A DNA stretch of 64,000 bases, from assembly GCF_020524085.2 (NCBI RefSeq), contig NZ_CP129016.1:2226001-2290000 (forward strand), read 5' to 3'. Both the position numbers and the translations under genes were made by a program. Positions 34,965 to 44,180 of the stretch are shown here, piece by piece. The first letter of the stretch is position 1. Each line of letters opens with the position of its first letter. The notes under the pieces are model-generated. The model ran no database searches and had not been told where the DNA came from. It saw nothing but the letters and a program-made list of their open reading frames with translations. The DNA comes from Halobacillus litoralis. GTDB lineage: Bacteria; Bacillota; Bacilli; Bacillales; Halobacillaceae.

Positions 34965-35774
34965 TTATAAATCAATGTGTTTTTTATCCTCTTTATGTTT
35001 ATTTTGAGTAGCCTCAAACATTTTTTGGAACAAAGGTCCAATGTGATCTTCTAAAGCTTGCAATCCCTCACCTGTAACTCCGCCTTTCACAGTAACCTTT
35101 TCCATCAATTCCTCTAACGTCATAACTTTTTGTGCGAGAAGTTCTCCCAGTCCAACCATCATATTTTCCGTTAACGAGGTAGCTTTATCTTTGGGAAGAC
35201 CAGCAACATCACCAGCAGCTTCAATCCATTGGCTGAGTAAATAACTAATGAAAGCAGGCCCGCAAGAGACGATGTCAGACGCTACACGAATGTGTTCTTC
35301 TTTGACTTCGATGGGAGTAGAGATATGCTGGAAAGTCTGCTTTAGTAACTCTCGATTTTCGTTCTTTATTTTCGATCCAAAGGTAAATAAACTTACACCT
35401 GACCACGCATGATTTGTAATAGATGGAACAATTCTCGCAACCTGACAAGGAGTTACTTTTTCTAACTGCTCGACAGCGACAGGGCTCGTGATGGAAACAA
35501 GACATTGGTTTTCAGACCATTTTCCCTCCAGTGCATCAATGATGTTTTTGTAGTGATGCGGTTTTACACAGATGAAAATGATATCGCTGTTATTTTGTAG
35601 TGCGGCTAAATCCTTCGCTACTTGTAGGTTTGGAAATTCTTCTTGGATTTTTACCGCTTTTTCTAGTGTTCGATTGTAAATCGTCAACTTCTCAGCAGGT
35701 ACGGCCCCGCTTTTAATAAGCGTTGAGATGAGCATACTTCCCATATTCCCTGTGCCGATGATTCCCCATTTCAT
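34965..35774 (-). CDS. comER: ComER (pyrroline-5-carboxylate reductase-like)
   Basis: A 269-residue protein of the ProC fold: MKWGIIGTGNMGSMLISTLIKSG is the NADP-binding Rossmann motif, followed by ICVKPHHYKNII and the C-terminal KVTVKGGVTGEGLQALE. In B. subtilis, comER lies divergent to comEA-comEB-comEC, as here. It is not required for transformation, has been linked to sporulation and biofilm control, and is probably not the main proline enzyme. The ATG is preceded by AAGGAGGG. Confidence 0.92.
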   Translation of the reverse strand: MKWGIIGTGNMGSMLISTLIKSGAVPAEKLTIYNRTLEKAVKIQEEFPNLQVAKDLAALQNNSDIIFICVKPHHYKNIIDALEGKWSENQCLVSITSPVAVEQLEKVTPCQVARIVPSITNHAWSGVSLFTFGSKIKNENRELLKQTFQHISTPIEVKEEHIRVASDIVSCGPAFISYLLSQWIEAAGDVAGLPKDKATSLTENMMVGLGELLAQKVMTLEELMEKVTVKGGVTGEGLQALEDHIGPLFQKMFEATQNKHKEDKKHIDL

Positions 35775-35846
35775 TGGAATCCCTCCTTAATGATTACCTA
35801 TATATCCTTATTCCAAAAATTTATATTTATGAAAGAAGGTCAGAAC

Positions 35847-36424
35847 ATGAGCGTATTAAAAAAGATACGTGTGGATCATTATTGTCCTTGCGGTCATTGC
35901 CTTCCTTTATCTTTCCAATCCATCTAATGAAGGAGAGGTCCAGCTGACGGAGGTGGAGGAAGTGACTATTCAGGACACAGTAAAGAAGAATGCTTCTTCA
36001 GGGAGTGTGAAGGTTGACGTGAAAGGAGAAGTGCATAACCCAGGTGTTTATACAATGACAGAGGAAACAAGAGTGGATGATGCCATTAAAAAAGCAGGGG
36101 GGAATGACAGAATGGGCAGATCTCACCAGTGTGAATCTGGCGCAAAGAATACAAGATGAAATGGTTATTTTCGTAGCCTCTGACCAATCATCCTCTATTG
36201 ACTCAGATGAAGTTGCATCACCGACTGGAGAAAAAGTAAGCATCAATCGTGCTTCAGCAAGTGAGATGGAAGCCTTAAATGGAATTGGACCATCAAAAGC
36301 TGCTAGTATTATTAAATATAGAGAAGAGAATGGCCCATTTTCCTCTGTGGAAGATCTTGTGAATGTGCCAGGCATTGGTGATAAGACATTAGAAAGTTTA
36401 AAGGAACTGATTACTGTTCCCTAG
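35847..36424 (+). pseudogene. comEA: Competence DNA receptor ComEA, double frameshift
   Basis: ComEA binds transforming DNA at the membrane. Three overlapping reading frames make one protein of about 191 residues once two bases are removed. Dropping one A from the A6 run near 35858-35863 joins MSVLKRY to VWIIIVLAVIAFLYLS, the membrane anchor. Dropping one G from the G6 run at 36097-36102 joins VDDAIKKAGG to MTEWADLTSVNLAQRI. The product then has the SLBB region (VKVDVKGEVHNPGVYTM) and C-terminal helix-hairpin-helix DNA-binding pair (LNGIGPSKAASIIKYRE and LVNVPGIGDKTLESLKEL). GAAGGT precedes the ATG. Both errors lie in homopolymers. Confidence 0.85.
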
Positions 36425-36479
36425 TTTGACGGAATTTAAAGGTCAGAGTAAACTTGATGAAAAAAGTGGGGGTTACATA

Positions 36480-37037
36480 ATGGAGCGGATTACTTGGAAT
36501 CAATATTTTATGTCTCAAAGCTATTTATTAAAATCACGCAGTACGTGTCAGAGGTTAGCGGTCGGTGCAGTCATTGTAAGAGATAAGCGTATGATTGCCG
36601 GAGGGTACAATGGAAGTGTCTCCGGGGGTGTTCATTGTATCGACGAAGGGTGTTATGTGGTGGATGGGCACTGTGTCCGTACCATTCATGCTGAAATGAA
36701 TGCACTTCTCCAATGTTCAAAATTCGGTGTGGCTACAGAAGGGGCAGAGATCTACGTGACTCATTTTCCTTGTGTGCACTGTACGAAGGCAATTATTCAA
36801 GCAGGGGTGAAAGCTGTTTATTACAGCGAAGATTATAAAAATGATCCGTATGCAATTGAATTGTTGCAACAGTCGGGGGTACGTATGCAAAAGGTTCCCG
36901 TTGAAAAGGAACCGCTTCAACAGGAACAGCACCTGCTTATACGCCAAATGCTGGAGAAGCTTGAGTCGAATGATGACCCTGAGTCAGAGCAACTCGTACA
37001 AGAAGCAGCTCAACTGCTAAGATTGGACAACCGGTGA
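36480..37037 (+). CDS. comEB: ComEB, dCMP deaminase family protein
   Basis: A 185-residue zinc-dependent deaminase converting dCMP to dUMP. HAEMNALLQC holds the first zinc ligand and catalytic Glu, and FPCVHCTKAII the two zinc cysteines; AVGAVIVRDKRMIAGGYNG precedes them. In B. subtilis it lies within the comE operon, and ComEB helps place ComGA at the cell pole. The ATG at 36480 follows a GTGGGGGTT site. It overlaps comEC by four bases (GTGA). Confidence 0.93.
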   Translation: MERITWNQYFMSQSYLLKSRSTCQRLAVGAVIVRDKRMIAGGYNGSVSGGVHCIDEGCYVVDGHCVRTIHAEMNALLQCSKFGVATEGAEIYVTHFPCVHCTKAIIQAGVKAVYYSEDYKNDPYAIELLQQSGVRMQKVPVEKEPLQQEQHLLIRQMLEKLESNDDPESEQLVQEAAQLLRLDNR

Positions 37038-39310
37038 TATTCTTAAGAGGATCTTGGCACATTCCCGTCATAGCCTTTGTGCTTGGCGGGGTGTTATCTA
37101 TCCAGGAAGGTTTTACGTTTTATGTCGTTGGATGTATGTTTCTTACCTTGTTGTATAGTCAGCGCCAACATCTTCTGTTCCTCTTGATTCTCCTCCTATT
37201 CGGGATAGGTGGGTATATCCATCTTCCACTCGATTCCTCTCCTCTTCCTCCTCAACTCCTCTATAATGAATCCATAGAAGGTAAAATCGTATCTGATTTG
37301 ACAGAAAGTGATCAATCCATTTCCGTCATATTAAAAGGGGAAGGTGGTAAAGTACTCGTTCGCTATTTGAAAGAGAAAGGAAATGAGCCTCCTCTTCCTG
37401 AAAGTTTGAAACATGGAGCTTTTTGTAGGGTCCAAGGAGAGATGGAGCCTTTTGAGGGTGCGAGGAATCCAGGACAATTTGATTATCGTACATATATGGC
37501 AGGCAAAGGAATTCATTCTCAAATTACTATAGAAGAGGAAGCGGCTCTTCAGTGTGAAGGGGAATCGTGGATCAGCCATTTGTACGACACAAGAAGACAT
37601 CTGAAAGCGACTGTTAAGGACCGTGTGCACCCAAGCACTTATGTATGGATGGAAGCTCTAATATTTGGGGATACAGATCTTATCGCTTCATCGACGGTGG
37701 AATGGTTTAGAGAATTTAATTTATCCCATATTCTTGCTATCTCAGGGTTGCACGTGGGCCTTATACTTGGAGGGACCTATTTCCTTTTATACCGGACAGG
37801 TATAGCTACAAAAAAGCAATCCAAGCTCTTCTTACTTGGACTACTGCCTTTTTATATGTTTATTTCAGGTGGTGCTCCATCTGTCATGCGCGCAGGATTA
37901 ATGGGCGTGCTTCTTATTTTCTCAGGTTCAATCCAGAAGAAGATCCCTATCATTGACCTCTTATCCCTCACCTGTTTTCTCTTATTAATTTCTTCTCCTT
38001 CTTATTTTTACCATCTAGGTTTTCAGTTTTCGTTTTTAGTCACCTTCAGTTTGTTGCTTACGATTCCGATTTTGAAACAATATGAAAGTAAATGGATTCA
38101 GTCTGCAATTATAGGGTTGGTCAGTCAGCTTTCCCTACTTGCCTTACAGGTCCATTATTTTTATGAATTTCAGCCTTTTTCTTTATGGATCAATATGATT
38201 GCTGTTCCATACTTTTCATTCTTCGTCATCCCCATATTGATGATTATTTTCCTCCTTTCCTTTTTAATACCGTCTATAAGCTTCTTTCTTTCCTATTCAT
38301 TTTCCGTCGTTCATGAACTGGTTTTATCCATCTTTATCACCCAATCGGAATCCCTTGATTACCCCTGGGTGATTGGTGAGCTTCCCTCTTTCTACATCGT
38401 TTTGTATGCCGTCCTTTTCGTAATCATGATGGAAAAATGGGAACAGGAGCAGAAGGTGAAAACATTCCTTGCATCTATAGCGGTTGTTTTTGTATTTGTA
38501 TTTTATAGTTCGCTTCCGTATTTCTCTGAAAGAGGAGTTGTAACCATGTTAGATGTTGGTCAAGGGGATTCGTTTGTTATCGAGCTGCCACATAGGAAGG
38601 GCGTCGTTATGATTGATGCCGCAGGGCCGCCGGTTTTTACTATGAATAAAGAAAAGACTGCGAATGAGGTGATTTTACCTTTTTTAAAGTCAAGGGGTAT
38701 CCATCGTATTGATGCTTTATTCATTACTCACGAAGATTCTGATCACAGTGGAAGTGTTCCTTTCATCCTTCAGGAAATGAAAGTGGATCGAATTTATGTG
38801 AGTCCTTTCCATACAGAAAAATACGAAACTGAAGTTAAGGTAGAGAAAATAAGCGCGGGGCAGAGCATTTGGCTTGCTGGAAATGAAATTCACGTCGTAC
38901 ATCCTGTGAGCGATAAAAATCATGGAGACCCAAATGACAATTCGCTTGTATTGGATGGTCTGTTTGGAGGAGAGCGTTGGCTCTTTACTGGAGATATCTC
39001 TTCTGCAATTGAAGAGGACATCGTAGAAAGGAATTCGACATTACAGGCAGATATATTAAAAGTGGCTCACCACGGAAGCCATACATCCACCTCAGATGAA
39101 TTATTGATAAAGCTGAACCCAAAAATCGGCTTAATTTCAGCGGGAGTGGATAATCGTTACGGCCATCCGCATGAAGAGGTGATGAAAAGGTTAACTGACC
39201 ATGGGATCGTCTCGCTTCAGACGAACCAATATGGTGCTGTCCAATACTTTTTTTCTGGGCAAAGTGGAACGTTTTCAACGTTTTTTCCGTATAATGCGAG
39301 CAGAGAATAA
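37034..39310 (+). CDS. comEC: ComEC, competence DNA channel
   Basis: Polytopic protein of 758 residues forming the channel for single-stranded DNA uptake. N-terminal transmembrane segments and an OB-like DUF4131 domain (ESIEGKIVSDLTESDQSISVIL) are followed by the competence membrane domain (FNLSHILAISGLHVGLILGGTYFLLYR and GAPSVMRAGLMGVLLIFSG). The C-terminal metallo-beta-lactamase-like nuclease has MLDVGQGDSFVIELP, FITHEDSDHSGS, FTGDIS and VAHHGSHTS. The start is GTG 37034, overlapping the comEB stop. Confidence 0.96.
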   Translation: MIFLRGSWHIPVIAFVLGGVLSIQEGFTFYVVGCMFLTLLYSQRQHLLFLLILLLFGIGGYIHLPLDSSPLPPQLLYNESIEGKIVSDLTESDQSISVILKGEGGKVLVRYLKEKGNEPPLPESLKHGAFCRVQGEMEPFEGARNPGQFDYRTYMAGKGIHSQITIEEEAALQCEGESWISHLYDTRRHLKATVKDRVHPSTYVWMEALIFGDTDLIASSTVEWFREFNLSHILAISGLHVGLILGGTYFLLYRTGIATKKQSKLFLLGLLPFYMFISGGAPSVMRAGLMGVLLIFSGSIQKKIPIIDLLSLTCFLLLISSPSYFYHLGFQFSFLVTFSLLLTIPILKQYESKWIQSAIIGLVSQLSLLALQVHYFYEFQPFSLWINMIAVPYFSFFVIPILMIIFLLSFLIPSISFFLSYSFSVVHELVLSIFITQSESLDYPWVIGELPSFYIVLYAVLFVIMMEKWEQEQKVKTFLASIAVVFVFVFYSSLPYFSERGVVTMLDVGQGDSFVIELPHRKGVVMIDAAGPPVFTMNKEKTANEVILPFLKSRGIHRIDALFITHEDSDHSGSVPFILQEMKVDRIYVSPFHTEKYETEVKVEKISAGQSIWLAGNEIHVVHPVSDKNHGDPNDNSLVLDGLFGGERWLFTGDISSAIEEDIVERNSTLQADILKVAHHGSHTSTSDELLIKLNPKIGLISAGVDNRYGHPHEEVMKRLTDHGIVSLQTNQYGAVQYFFSGQSGTFSTFFPYNASRE

Positions 39311-39352
39311 AAAAAGACTGCCAAAACAGCAGCCTTCCGGTTTTGCATCTCA

Positions 39353-39487
39353 TTACTGTCCAAGAAAAGAAAACAAAACTCCGATGAAGAAGATGACGAA
39401 GAAGAAAACAAATGAAAATACAAACCCTAACCCAGAGTCGATCACATCATTAGTTTTGGATTGAATATCGTTTTTAAACTCGTTCAC
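39353..39487 (-). CDS. yqzM: YqzM family small membrane protein
   Basis: A 44-residue protein, NEFKNDIQSKTNDVIDSGLG followed by one hydrophobic helix rich in Phe (FVFSFVFFFVIFFIGVLFSFLGQ in two pieces). The YqzM family lies on the opposite strand between comEC and holA in Bacillus, exactly as here. The start is GTG 39487, five bases after AGGAGGGG. Its function is unknown. Confidence 0.85.
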   Translation of the reverse strand: MNEFKNDIQSKTNDVIDSGLGFVFSFVFFFVIFFIGVLFSFLGQ

Positions 39488-39671
39488 TGTTACCCCTCCT
39501 ATATCAATTACTAAGTATAGTCCATTTTTAACCAAAAATCTACATTTACCGGGCATGAAAACGAATTTTATTGATGATTCATACCTTTCCCACTCCTAGC
39601 AAGACTTGTCACAGATAATTCTTACTTAAGCGGTCAAACTAAACGCAAGAGAGGAACAACATCGTCCTCTT

Positions 39672-39813
39672 CAAGAGCTTCCGGGGCTCTTGGAATGGCG
39701 TTTATATAGATGGTTCATACGGCGATATCAGCACACCATTTTGACAGAAATTCCAAAGAAACATAAAATGGTGACACTGAGTTCCCCATTTTGGGGCGCC
39801 GTACTCTTTTTTT
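39672..39813 (+). other. Candidate structured RNA ending in a terminator, upstream of holA
   Basis: Four nested or serial stems are visible. CAAGAGC / GCTCTTG makes a hairpin at 39672-39692. TACGGCG (39718-39724) pairs with CGCCGTA (39797-39803) and closes a multiloop. Inside it are CACCATTTT (39734-39742) with AAAATGGTG (39765-39773), and CCCC / GGGG at 39784-39796 with loop ATTTT. Three bases later a seven-T run begins at 39807. The element ends about 22 bases before the holA start, so it resembles an attenuator or a small terminated RNA. I do not recognise the family and see no clear promoter. Confidence 0.45.
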
Positions 39814-39835
39814 ATAAAGGAAGGACAACCACTTT

Positions 39836-40855
39836 ATGGTCAATGTAAAACAATCACAAGTGTACTTATTATATGGAGAAGAATCCTATTTAATCCAAGA
39901 ACATAAAAATAAAATCATTGAAAAGACGTTAAAGAAAGAAGACCGGGAGTTTAACATCTCCCAGTATGACTTAGAGGAGACACCCATTGAGGATGTCATT
40001 ACAGATGCAGAAACCTTTCCATTTCTTGGTGAAGGGAAAGTTGTCATTGCCAATCATCCCGTCTTTTTAAAGGCTAAACCGGATAAGCTTCCATTCGAAC
40101 ATGACACGGACGCACTACTGGAATATCTTCAAAATCCTGCTGAATACACAGTACTGATTTTAGTTGCTCCTTATGAAAAGCTTGATGAGCGTAAAAAGGC
40201 GTTCAAACAATTAAAGAAGAACGGAGAAGTGATCAGTTGCCAACCGGTTAAAGAATGGGACGTTGACAAATGGATTCAAACATTAGCAAACGATTTACAT
40301 ATTAACGTTCCTCATGAAATTCATGAACTGTTTACTCAAGAAATTGGTGCGAATCTCATGGCACTGAGAAAAGAAATGGAAAAATTAGCTTTGTATGTAG
40401 GAGAGGGCGGCGTGGTAACGAGAGAAATCGCAGAGCAGCTCCTCTCACACAGTGCTGAAGCTTCAGGTTTAAAACTTGTCGATGCTGTTATGGAAAAAGA
40501 TTTGGGGAGAGCTATTCGGATTTATAAGGACCTGGAAAAACTGAATGAAGAGCCGATCGCTCTAACTGCTCTTCTGGCTTCTCAATTTAGGATAATTAGT
40601 CAAGCGAAGGTACTCAAGCAGAAAGGGTACGGCCAAAACCAAATGAAAAGTTATATAAAGGCCCATCCGTATGTCATTAAAATGGCGCTTAAAAGGGAGC
40701 GTGCCTTCTCCCAACAGGAATTGAATCAAATTATGAATCAGCTTGCAGAAACTGATCACAACCTGAAGCAGGGAAAAATGGAGAAAGCATTAGCTTTTGA
40801 AATGCTTCTCTATCGCTTAATCAATATCAAACAAAATACTCCAGTCTCTCCATAA
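39836..40855 (+). CDS. holA: DNA polymerase III subunit delta
   Basis: Clamp-loader delta subunit that opens the beta ring. The 339-residue protein has the degenerate AAA+ start VYLLYGEESYLIQEHKNKII with no Walker A, ETFPFLGEGKVVIANHP, and the C-terminal collar helices (AEQLLSHSAEASGLKLVDAVMEKDL, LLASQFRIISQAKVLKQKG). The ATG at 39836 is preceded by GGAAGG. It is the orthologue of B. subtilis yqeN. Confidence 0.95.
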   Translation: MVNVKQSQVYLLYGEESYLIQEHKNKIIEKTLKKEDREFNISQYDLEETPIEDVITDAETFPFLGEGKVVIANHPVFLKAKPDKLPFEHDTDALLEYLQNPAEYTVLILVAPYEKLDERKKAFKQLKKNGEVISCQPVKEWDVDKWIQTLANDLHINVPHEIHELFTQEIGANLMALRKEMEKLALYVGEGGVVTREIAEQLLSHSAEASGLKLVDAVMEKDLGRAIRIYKDLEKLNEEPIALTALLASQFRIISQAKVLKQKGYGQNQMKSYIKAHPYVIKMALKRERAFSQQELNQIMNQLAETDHNLKQGKMEKALAFEMLLYRLINIKQNTPVSP

Positions 40856-40914
40856 ATTCTTTTATTTTGATGTATGGGGAGGCCTGGTGAGCCTTAGGTA
40901 TAGGGAAAAAATAT

Positions 40915-40948
40915 AACGAAGCCCTCCGATAAATCGGAGGGCTTCGTT
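40915..40948. terminator. Terminator between holA and rpsT
   Basis: Perfect 16-pair stem AACGAAGCCCTCCGAT / ATCGGAGGGCTTCGTT with a two-base loop. On the minus strand it is followed by ATATTTTTT, so it mainly serves rpsT. Confidence 0.88.
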
Positions 40949-41009
40949 CATGTAAAAACGACCCATTCAATAAAGAAGGATCGTCTGTTGGTCATAAATT
41001 ACGAATGAA

Positions 41010-41270
41010 TTATAATGCGTTGACTAGTTTTGTTAGGCGGGATTTTTTACGGTTCCCTGTGTTCTGGTGAAGGGCACCACGTTGAACAGCTTTGTCGATT
41101 TTCTTAACAGCTGTAGGAAGTGCTTCTTTCGCGTTCTCTACATCCTTGCTTTCAACAAGCTTTTCTACACGTTTAACCGCTGTACGCATGTCAGATTTGA
41201 AAGCTGCATTCAAAGAACGAGCGTCATCATTCGTACGTACACGTTTTTTCGCTGATTTAATATTAGGCAT
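41010..41270 (-). CDS. rpsT: 30S ribosomal protein S20
   Basis: An 86-residue basic helical protein that binds 16S rRNA. MPNIKSAKKRVRTNDDARSLNAAFKSDMRTAVKRV and QRGALHQNTGNRKKSRLTKLVNAL, given here in short pieces, are diagnostic. AGGAGGTGA precedes the ATG. It is monocistronic with its own promoter and terminator, convergent with holA. Confidence 0.98.
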   Translation of the reverse strand: MPNIKSAKKRVRTNDDARSLNAAFKSDMRTAVKRVEKLVESKDVENAKEALPTAVKKIDKAVQRGALHQNTGNRKKSRLTKLVNAL

Positions 41271-41322
41271 AGTTTCACCTCCTAGGTAAAAACAAAAGAC
41301 TCATTCATATCGAACAAGAGAC

Positions 41323-41351
41323 ATTTTACCAGAGCGGTGTGCTGTTTTCAA
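41323..41351 (-). promoter_or_regulatory. Sigma-A promoter of rpsT
   Basis: On the minus strand TTGAAA (41351-41346) and TAAAAT (41328-41323) are exactly 17 bases apart, about 53 bases before the rpsT start. Confidence 0.78.
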
Positions 41352-41431
41352 TACTTATCTCAATACCAATCCCTTCATTTGCATAGTTTTTATCTGCTTG
41401 GGAGAAGATTTTCTTAAGGAGGTTGAAGTGA

Positions 41432-42521
41432 ATGGAGGAAAATTTCGACTATACGTTGAGAACGGACCTGGCGCTTGAAGCCCCAGGAGATGAATGTAAA
41501 AGATGAACCGGGATCCTCAGACACTGATGGGGTCGAGGTTCATGAGAATGAAAAGAATGATATTAAAATTACGTATGTAACGGTGGATGAAGAAGGTGCT
41601 GAAAGAATAGGGAAAAAAGCGGGGCATTATGTCACGTTGGAATCACTCGCTATTCGTAAACAGGATCATCAATTACAAGTGAACTTAGCAAAGACATTAT
41701 CCGGACAGTTAAGGAAATTAATGAATGAATGTGGAATAAAAGAAATGGACCGGGGTTTAATCGTCGGGCTTGGTAATCATAATGTGACGCCAGACGCTCT
41801 GGGGCCGTTAGTAACTGAAGAAGTCTATGTTACAAGCCACTTATTTGAGCTTCATCCAGAAACCGTATCTGATGGTTACCGGCCTATTTCTGCATTCACA
41901 CCTGGGGTTATGGGTGTGACTGGGATTGAAACCAGTGATATGGTCCATGGGATCATTGAACAGACGAAGCCGGATTTTGTTTTGGTCATCGATGCCCTTG
42001 CTTCACGTTCGATCAATCGTATCAATGCAACCATACAACTTTCTGATACAGGGATTCATCCAGGGTCCGGGGTAGGTAACAAGCGGAAAGAAATCAGCAG
42101 AGAGACATACGGCATCCCTGTGATCTCCATTGGAGTACCAACAGTAGTAGATGCCGTAACAATTACAAGTGATGCCATTGATTATGTGTTAAAACATTTT
42201 GGCAGAGAGTGGCGTGAAAAAGATCGTCCTTCTAATGCATTGTCGCCCGCCATGAACCCGTTTGAAAGAAAGACGCTGACGGATGAAGACCATCCGAATG
42301 AAGAGCAAAGCAAAGCGGTTATGGGCATGTTCGGCCAATTAGAAGAAGTGGAAAAGAAACAACTGATTAAAGAAGTGCTGACCCCACTTGGCCACAATTT
42401 GATGGTTACACCTAAAGAGGTGGACAGCTTCATTCAGGATATGGCGCATGTCATCGCGAAGGGGATCAATGGGGCGCTGCATCCAGGGATAGAAGATGGC
42501 GAAGCACAATCTAATTTTTAA
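41432..42521 (+). pseudogene. gpr: Spore germination protease GPR, frameshifted
   Basis: GPR degrades small acid-soluble spore proteins in the first minutes of germination. The frame from ATG 41432 (AAGGAGG nine bases upstream) reads [18 protein letters not shown] and stops early. Removing one C from CCCC at 41481-41484 continues it as [12 protein letters not shown] into the long frame, giving about 362 residues, the normal length. Conserved blocks follow: [63 protein letters not shown] and [21 protein letters not shown] marks the zymogen processing region. An active gene with a sequence error is most likely. Confidence 0.88.
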
Positions 42522-42602
42522 TAATGATTTAATAGAGAGGTTCTATTAAATTCCTCTCTCTCATACCATTTACTAGATAGTGGATGAGGGGGAGGATTTT
42601 TC

Positions 42603-43751
42603 ATGTCTCGTTACCCGATCATGAAGAAAAATAAGAAAAGCTATATGAAGCAGGGGACAAGATGGACCATCATCGCAGTCACCGTTTTGCTTTTATTGTT
42701 TATTGGAATCGGTATCCTTACAGGAGCAAAAACAACGTATCGTATTTATTCAAGTACGATACAAGAATGGACAACTAAGCTTGAAGGTAGTGCTTTTTTA
42801 TATCTATTTGAAATGGAAAACCGCGCCTTTAAAGACGCCCATCCGGAAGGGAATCGAATTCCGAGTTTGACGACATTGTCTTTTCAATTACTCACGAGCC
42901 TAACACCCAATGATCCGCGAAGCCTGCTGGGGAGAGAAATACCGGGATTATCTTCTTACAACAGTCAAATTATCATTGCTGGTAAAGGGACAGACTACTC
43001 CACGCTCCCTATTGAATCAGAACCTCCTATGATTGTAGATAACCGCGGGGAGGAAGGGGATGTGGAAGAAAATAAAGAGGACAAGGGCGAGACAGAAGAT
43101 AGGCCGGTGGGGGAAGAAAGGGTTTACATTTACCATACCCACAACACAGAATCTTTCTATCCGCATTTACCGGATGAGTCCACGGACCATGATGGAAAAG
43201 TAAATATTACTCTTATCGGAGAGCGTCTTGGCGAAGGGTTAGAAAAAAGAGGCATTGGAGCAATTGTTGATACAACAGATGTAGCTGCATTAAGAAACGA
43301 AAAAGGCATGGAATATTATCAATCTTACGATGCGATGAGGCCTGTGGTGGAAGAAGCTATCAGTCAAAACGAAGGCATTCAGTATCTGTTTGACCTTCAC
43401 AGGGATTCTCTATCCAAGGAGCACACCACAACCACAATAAACGGAAAAGATTACGCACGCTTTGCTTTTGTCATAGGTGCTGAACACCCTCAATATGAAC
43501 AAAACTTACAACTCGCATCCAAAATTCATCAGCTCTTGGAGGAGAAATATCCAGGGATCAGCCGAGGTGTTATAACGAAGAAGGGTTCAGGGGTTGATGG
43601 CGTCTATAATCAGGACTTAAATCCGAATGCCATACTCATTGAGTTTGGCGGTGTTTATAATCATTTAGATGAATTGTACCGTTCGGCTGATGTTATGGCT
43701 GAAGTTTTCAGTGATTATTACTTTGAAGATGAAAAAGTATCCACGGAGTAA
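42603..43751 (+). CDS. spoIIP: Stage II sporulation protein P
   Basis: Peptidoglycan amidase and endopeptidase of the SpoIID-SpoIIP-SpoIIM engulfment machine. A 382-residue protein with one N-terminal transmembrane helix (WTIIAVTVLLLLFIGIGILTG) and an acidic linker. The amidase domain has zinc-site blocks IYHTHNTESFYPHL, QYLFDLHRDS and NPNAILIEFGG. GGGGGAGG precedes the ATG. A weak sigma-E -10-like CATACCAT lies at 42562-42569. It follows gpr as in B. subtilis. Confidence 0.95.
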   Translation: MSRYPIMKKNKKSYMKQGTRWTIIAVTVLLLLFIGIGILTGAKTTYRIYSSTIQEWTTKLEGSAFLYLFEMENRAFKDAHPEGNRIPSLTTLSFQLLTSLTPNDPRSLLGREIPGLSSYNSQIIIAGKGTDYSTLPIESEPPMIVDNRGEEGDVEENKEDKGETEDRPVGEERVYIYHTHNTESFYPHLPDESTDHDGKVNITLIGERLGEGLEKRGIGAIVDTTDVAALRNEKGMEYYQSYDAMRPVVEEAISQNEGIQYLFDLHRDSLSKEHTTTTINGKDYARFAFVIGAEHPQYEQNLQLASKIHQLLEEKYPGISRGVITKKGSGVDGVYNQDLNPNAILIEFGGVYNHLDELYRSADVMAEVFSDYYFEDEKVSTE

Positions 43752-43766
43752 TGGAGGAGGGGCGCA

Positions 43767-44084
43767 ATGAAATGGTTGGCGGGGGGACTCATCGTTGTCA
43801 TTGTTTTTGTGACGGGAGCTTTTTATGGCATTGATAAAACGAATGAAAAGCTGGATGACCGCCCTATTGTGGAGGCGCCTGAAAAATCAGAGCAAGAATT
43901 GGATCATAGGGTGGAAGAGCAAACATCCACATCACCGGATTCTGATGATTTCTGCGCTCCTCTTAAAATAGACTCTGATGCGCCCTGGATCTCCCGGCTT
44001 GCCGGAGGATTGGGGAAAGGAGTAGCCTCGAGCTTCAATGGAGTCATAGTCGTTTTGTCTGAAATCATTCAGGCAGGAGAATAA
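43767..44084 (+). CDS. yqxA: YqxA-like membrane-anchored protein
   Basis: A 105-residue protein with an N-terminal hydrophobic helix (WLAGGLIVVIVFVTGAFYGI), an acidic middle section, and the tail ISRLAGGLGKGVASSFNGVIVVLSEIIQ. Position between spoIIP and lepA, 15 bases after spoIIP, identifies it with B. subtilis yqxA (DUF3679). The function is unknown; co-transcription with spoIIP suggests a sporulation link. Confidence 0.8.
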   Translation: MKWLAGGLIVVIVFVTGAFYGIDKTNEKLDDRPIVEAPEKSEQELDHRVEEQTSTSPDSDDFCAPLKIDSDAPWISRLAGGLGKGVASSFNGVIVVLSEIIQAGE

Positions 44085-44109
44085 GATTGAGATGTTGTTG
44101 GGGTTTACA

Positions 44110-44138
44110 TTGAATAATGCTTCCCGTATTGCTATAAT
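44110..44138 (+). promoter_or_regulatory. Sigma-A promoter of lepA
   Basis: TTGAAT at 44110-44115 and TATAAT at 44133-44138 are 17 bases apart, and TGC directly before the -10 makes it extended. It lies 43 bases before the lepA start. Confidence 0.85.
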
Positions 44139-44180
44139 CAACCTAGATATTTGTGTCGAATTCAGTAGGAGTGATTTAAG

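Noticed and set aside
39201..39464. Plus-strand frame overlapping the comEC end and yqzM
   Set aside because: It is out of frame with comEC and antisense to yqzM, with a low-complexity Lys-rich translation.
41375..41431. Sigma-G promoter for gpr (TTTGCATAG)
   Set aside because: A GCATA-like -35 is present, but no CATA-type -10 lies at the required distance.
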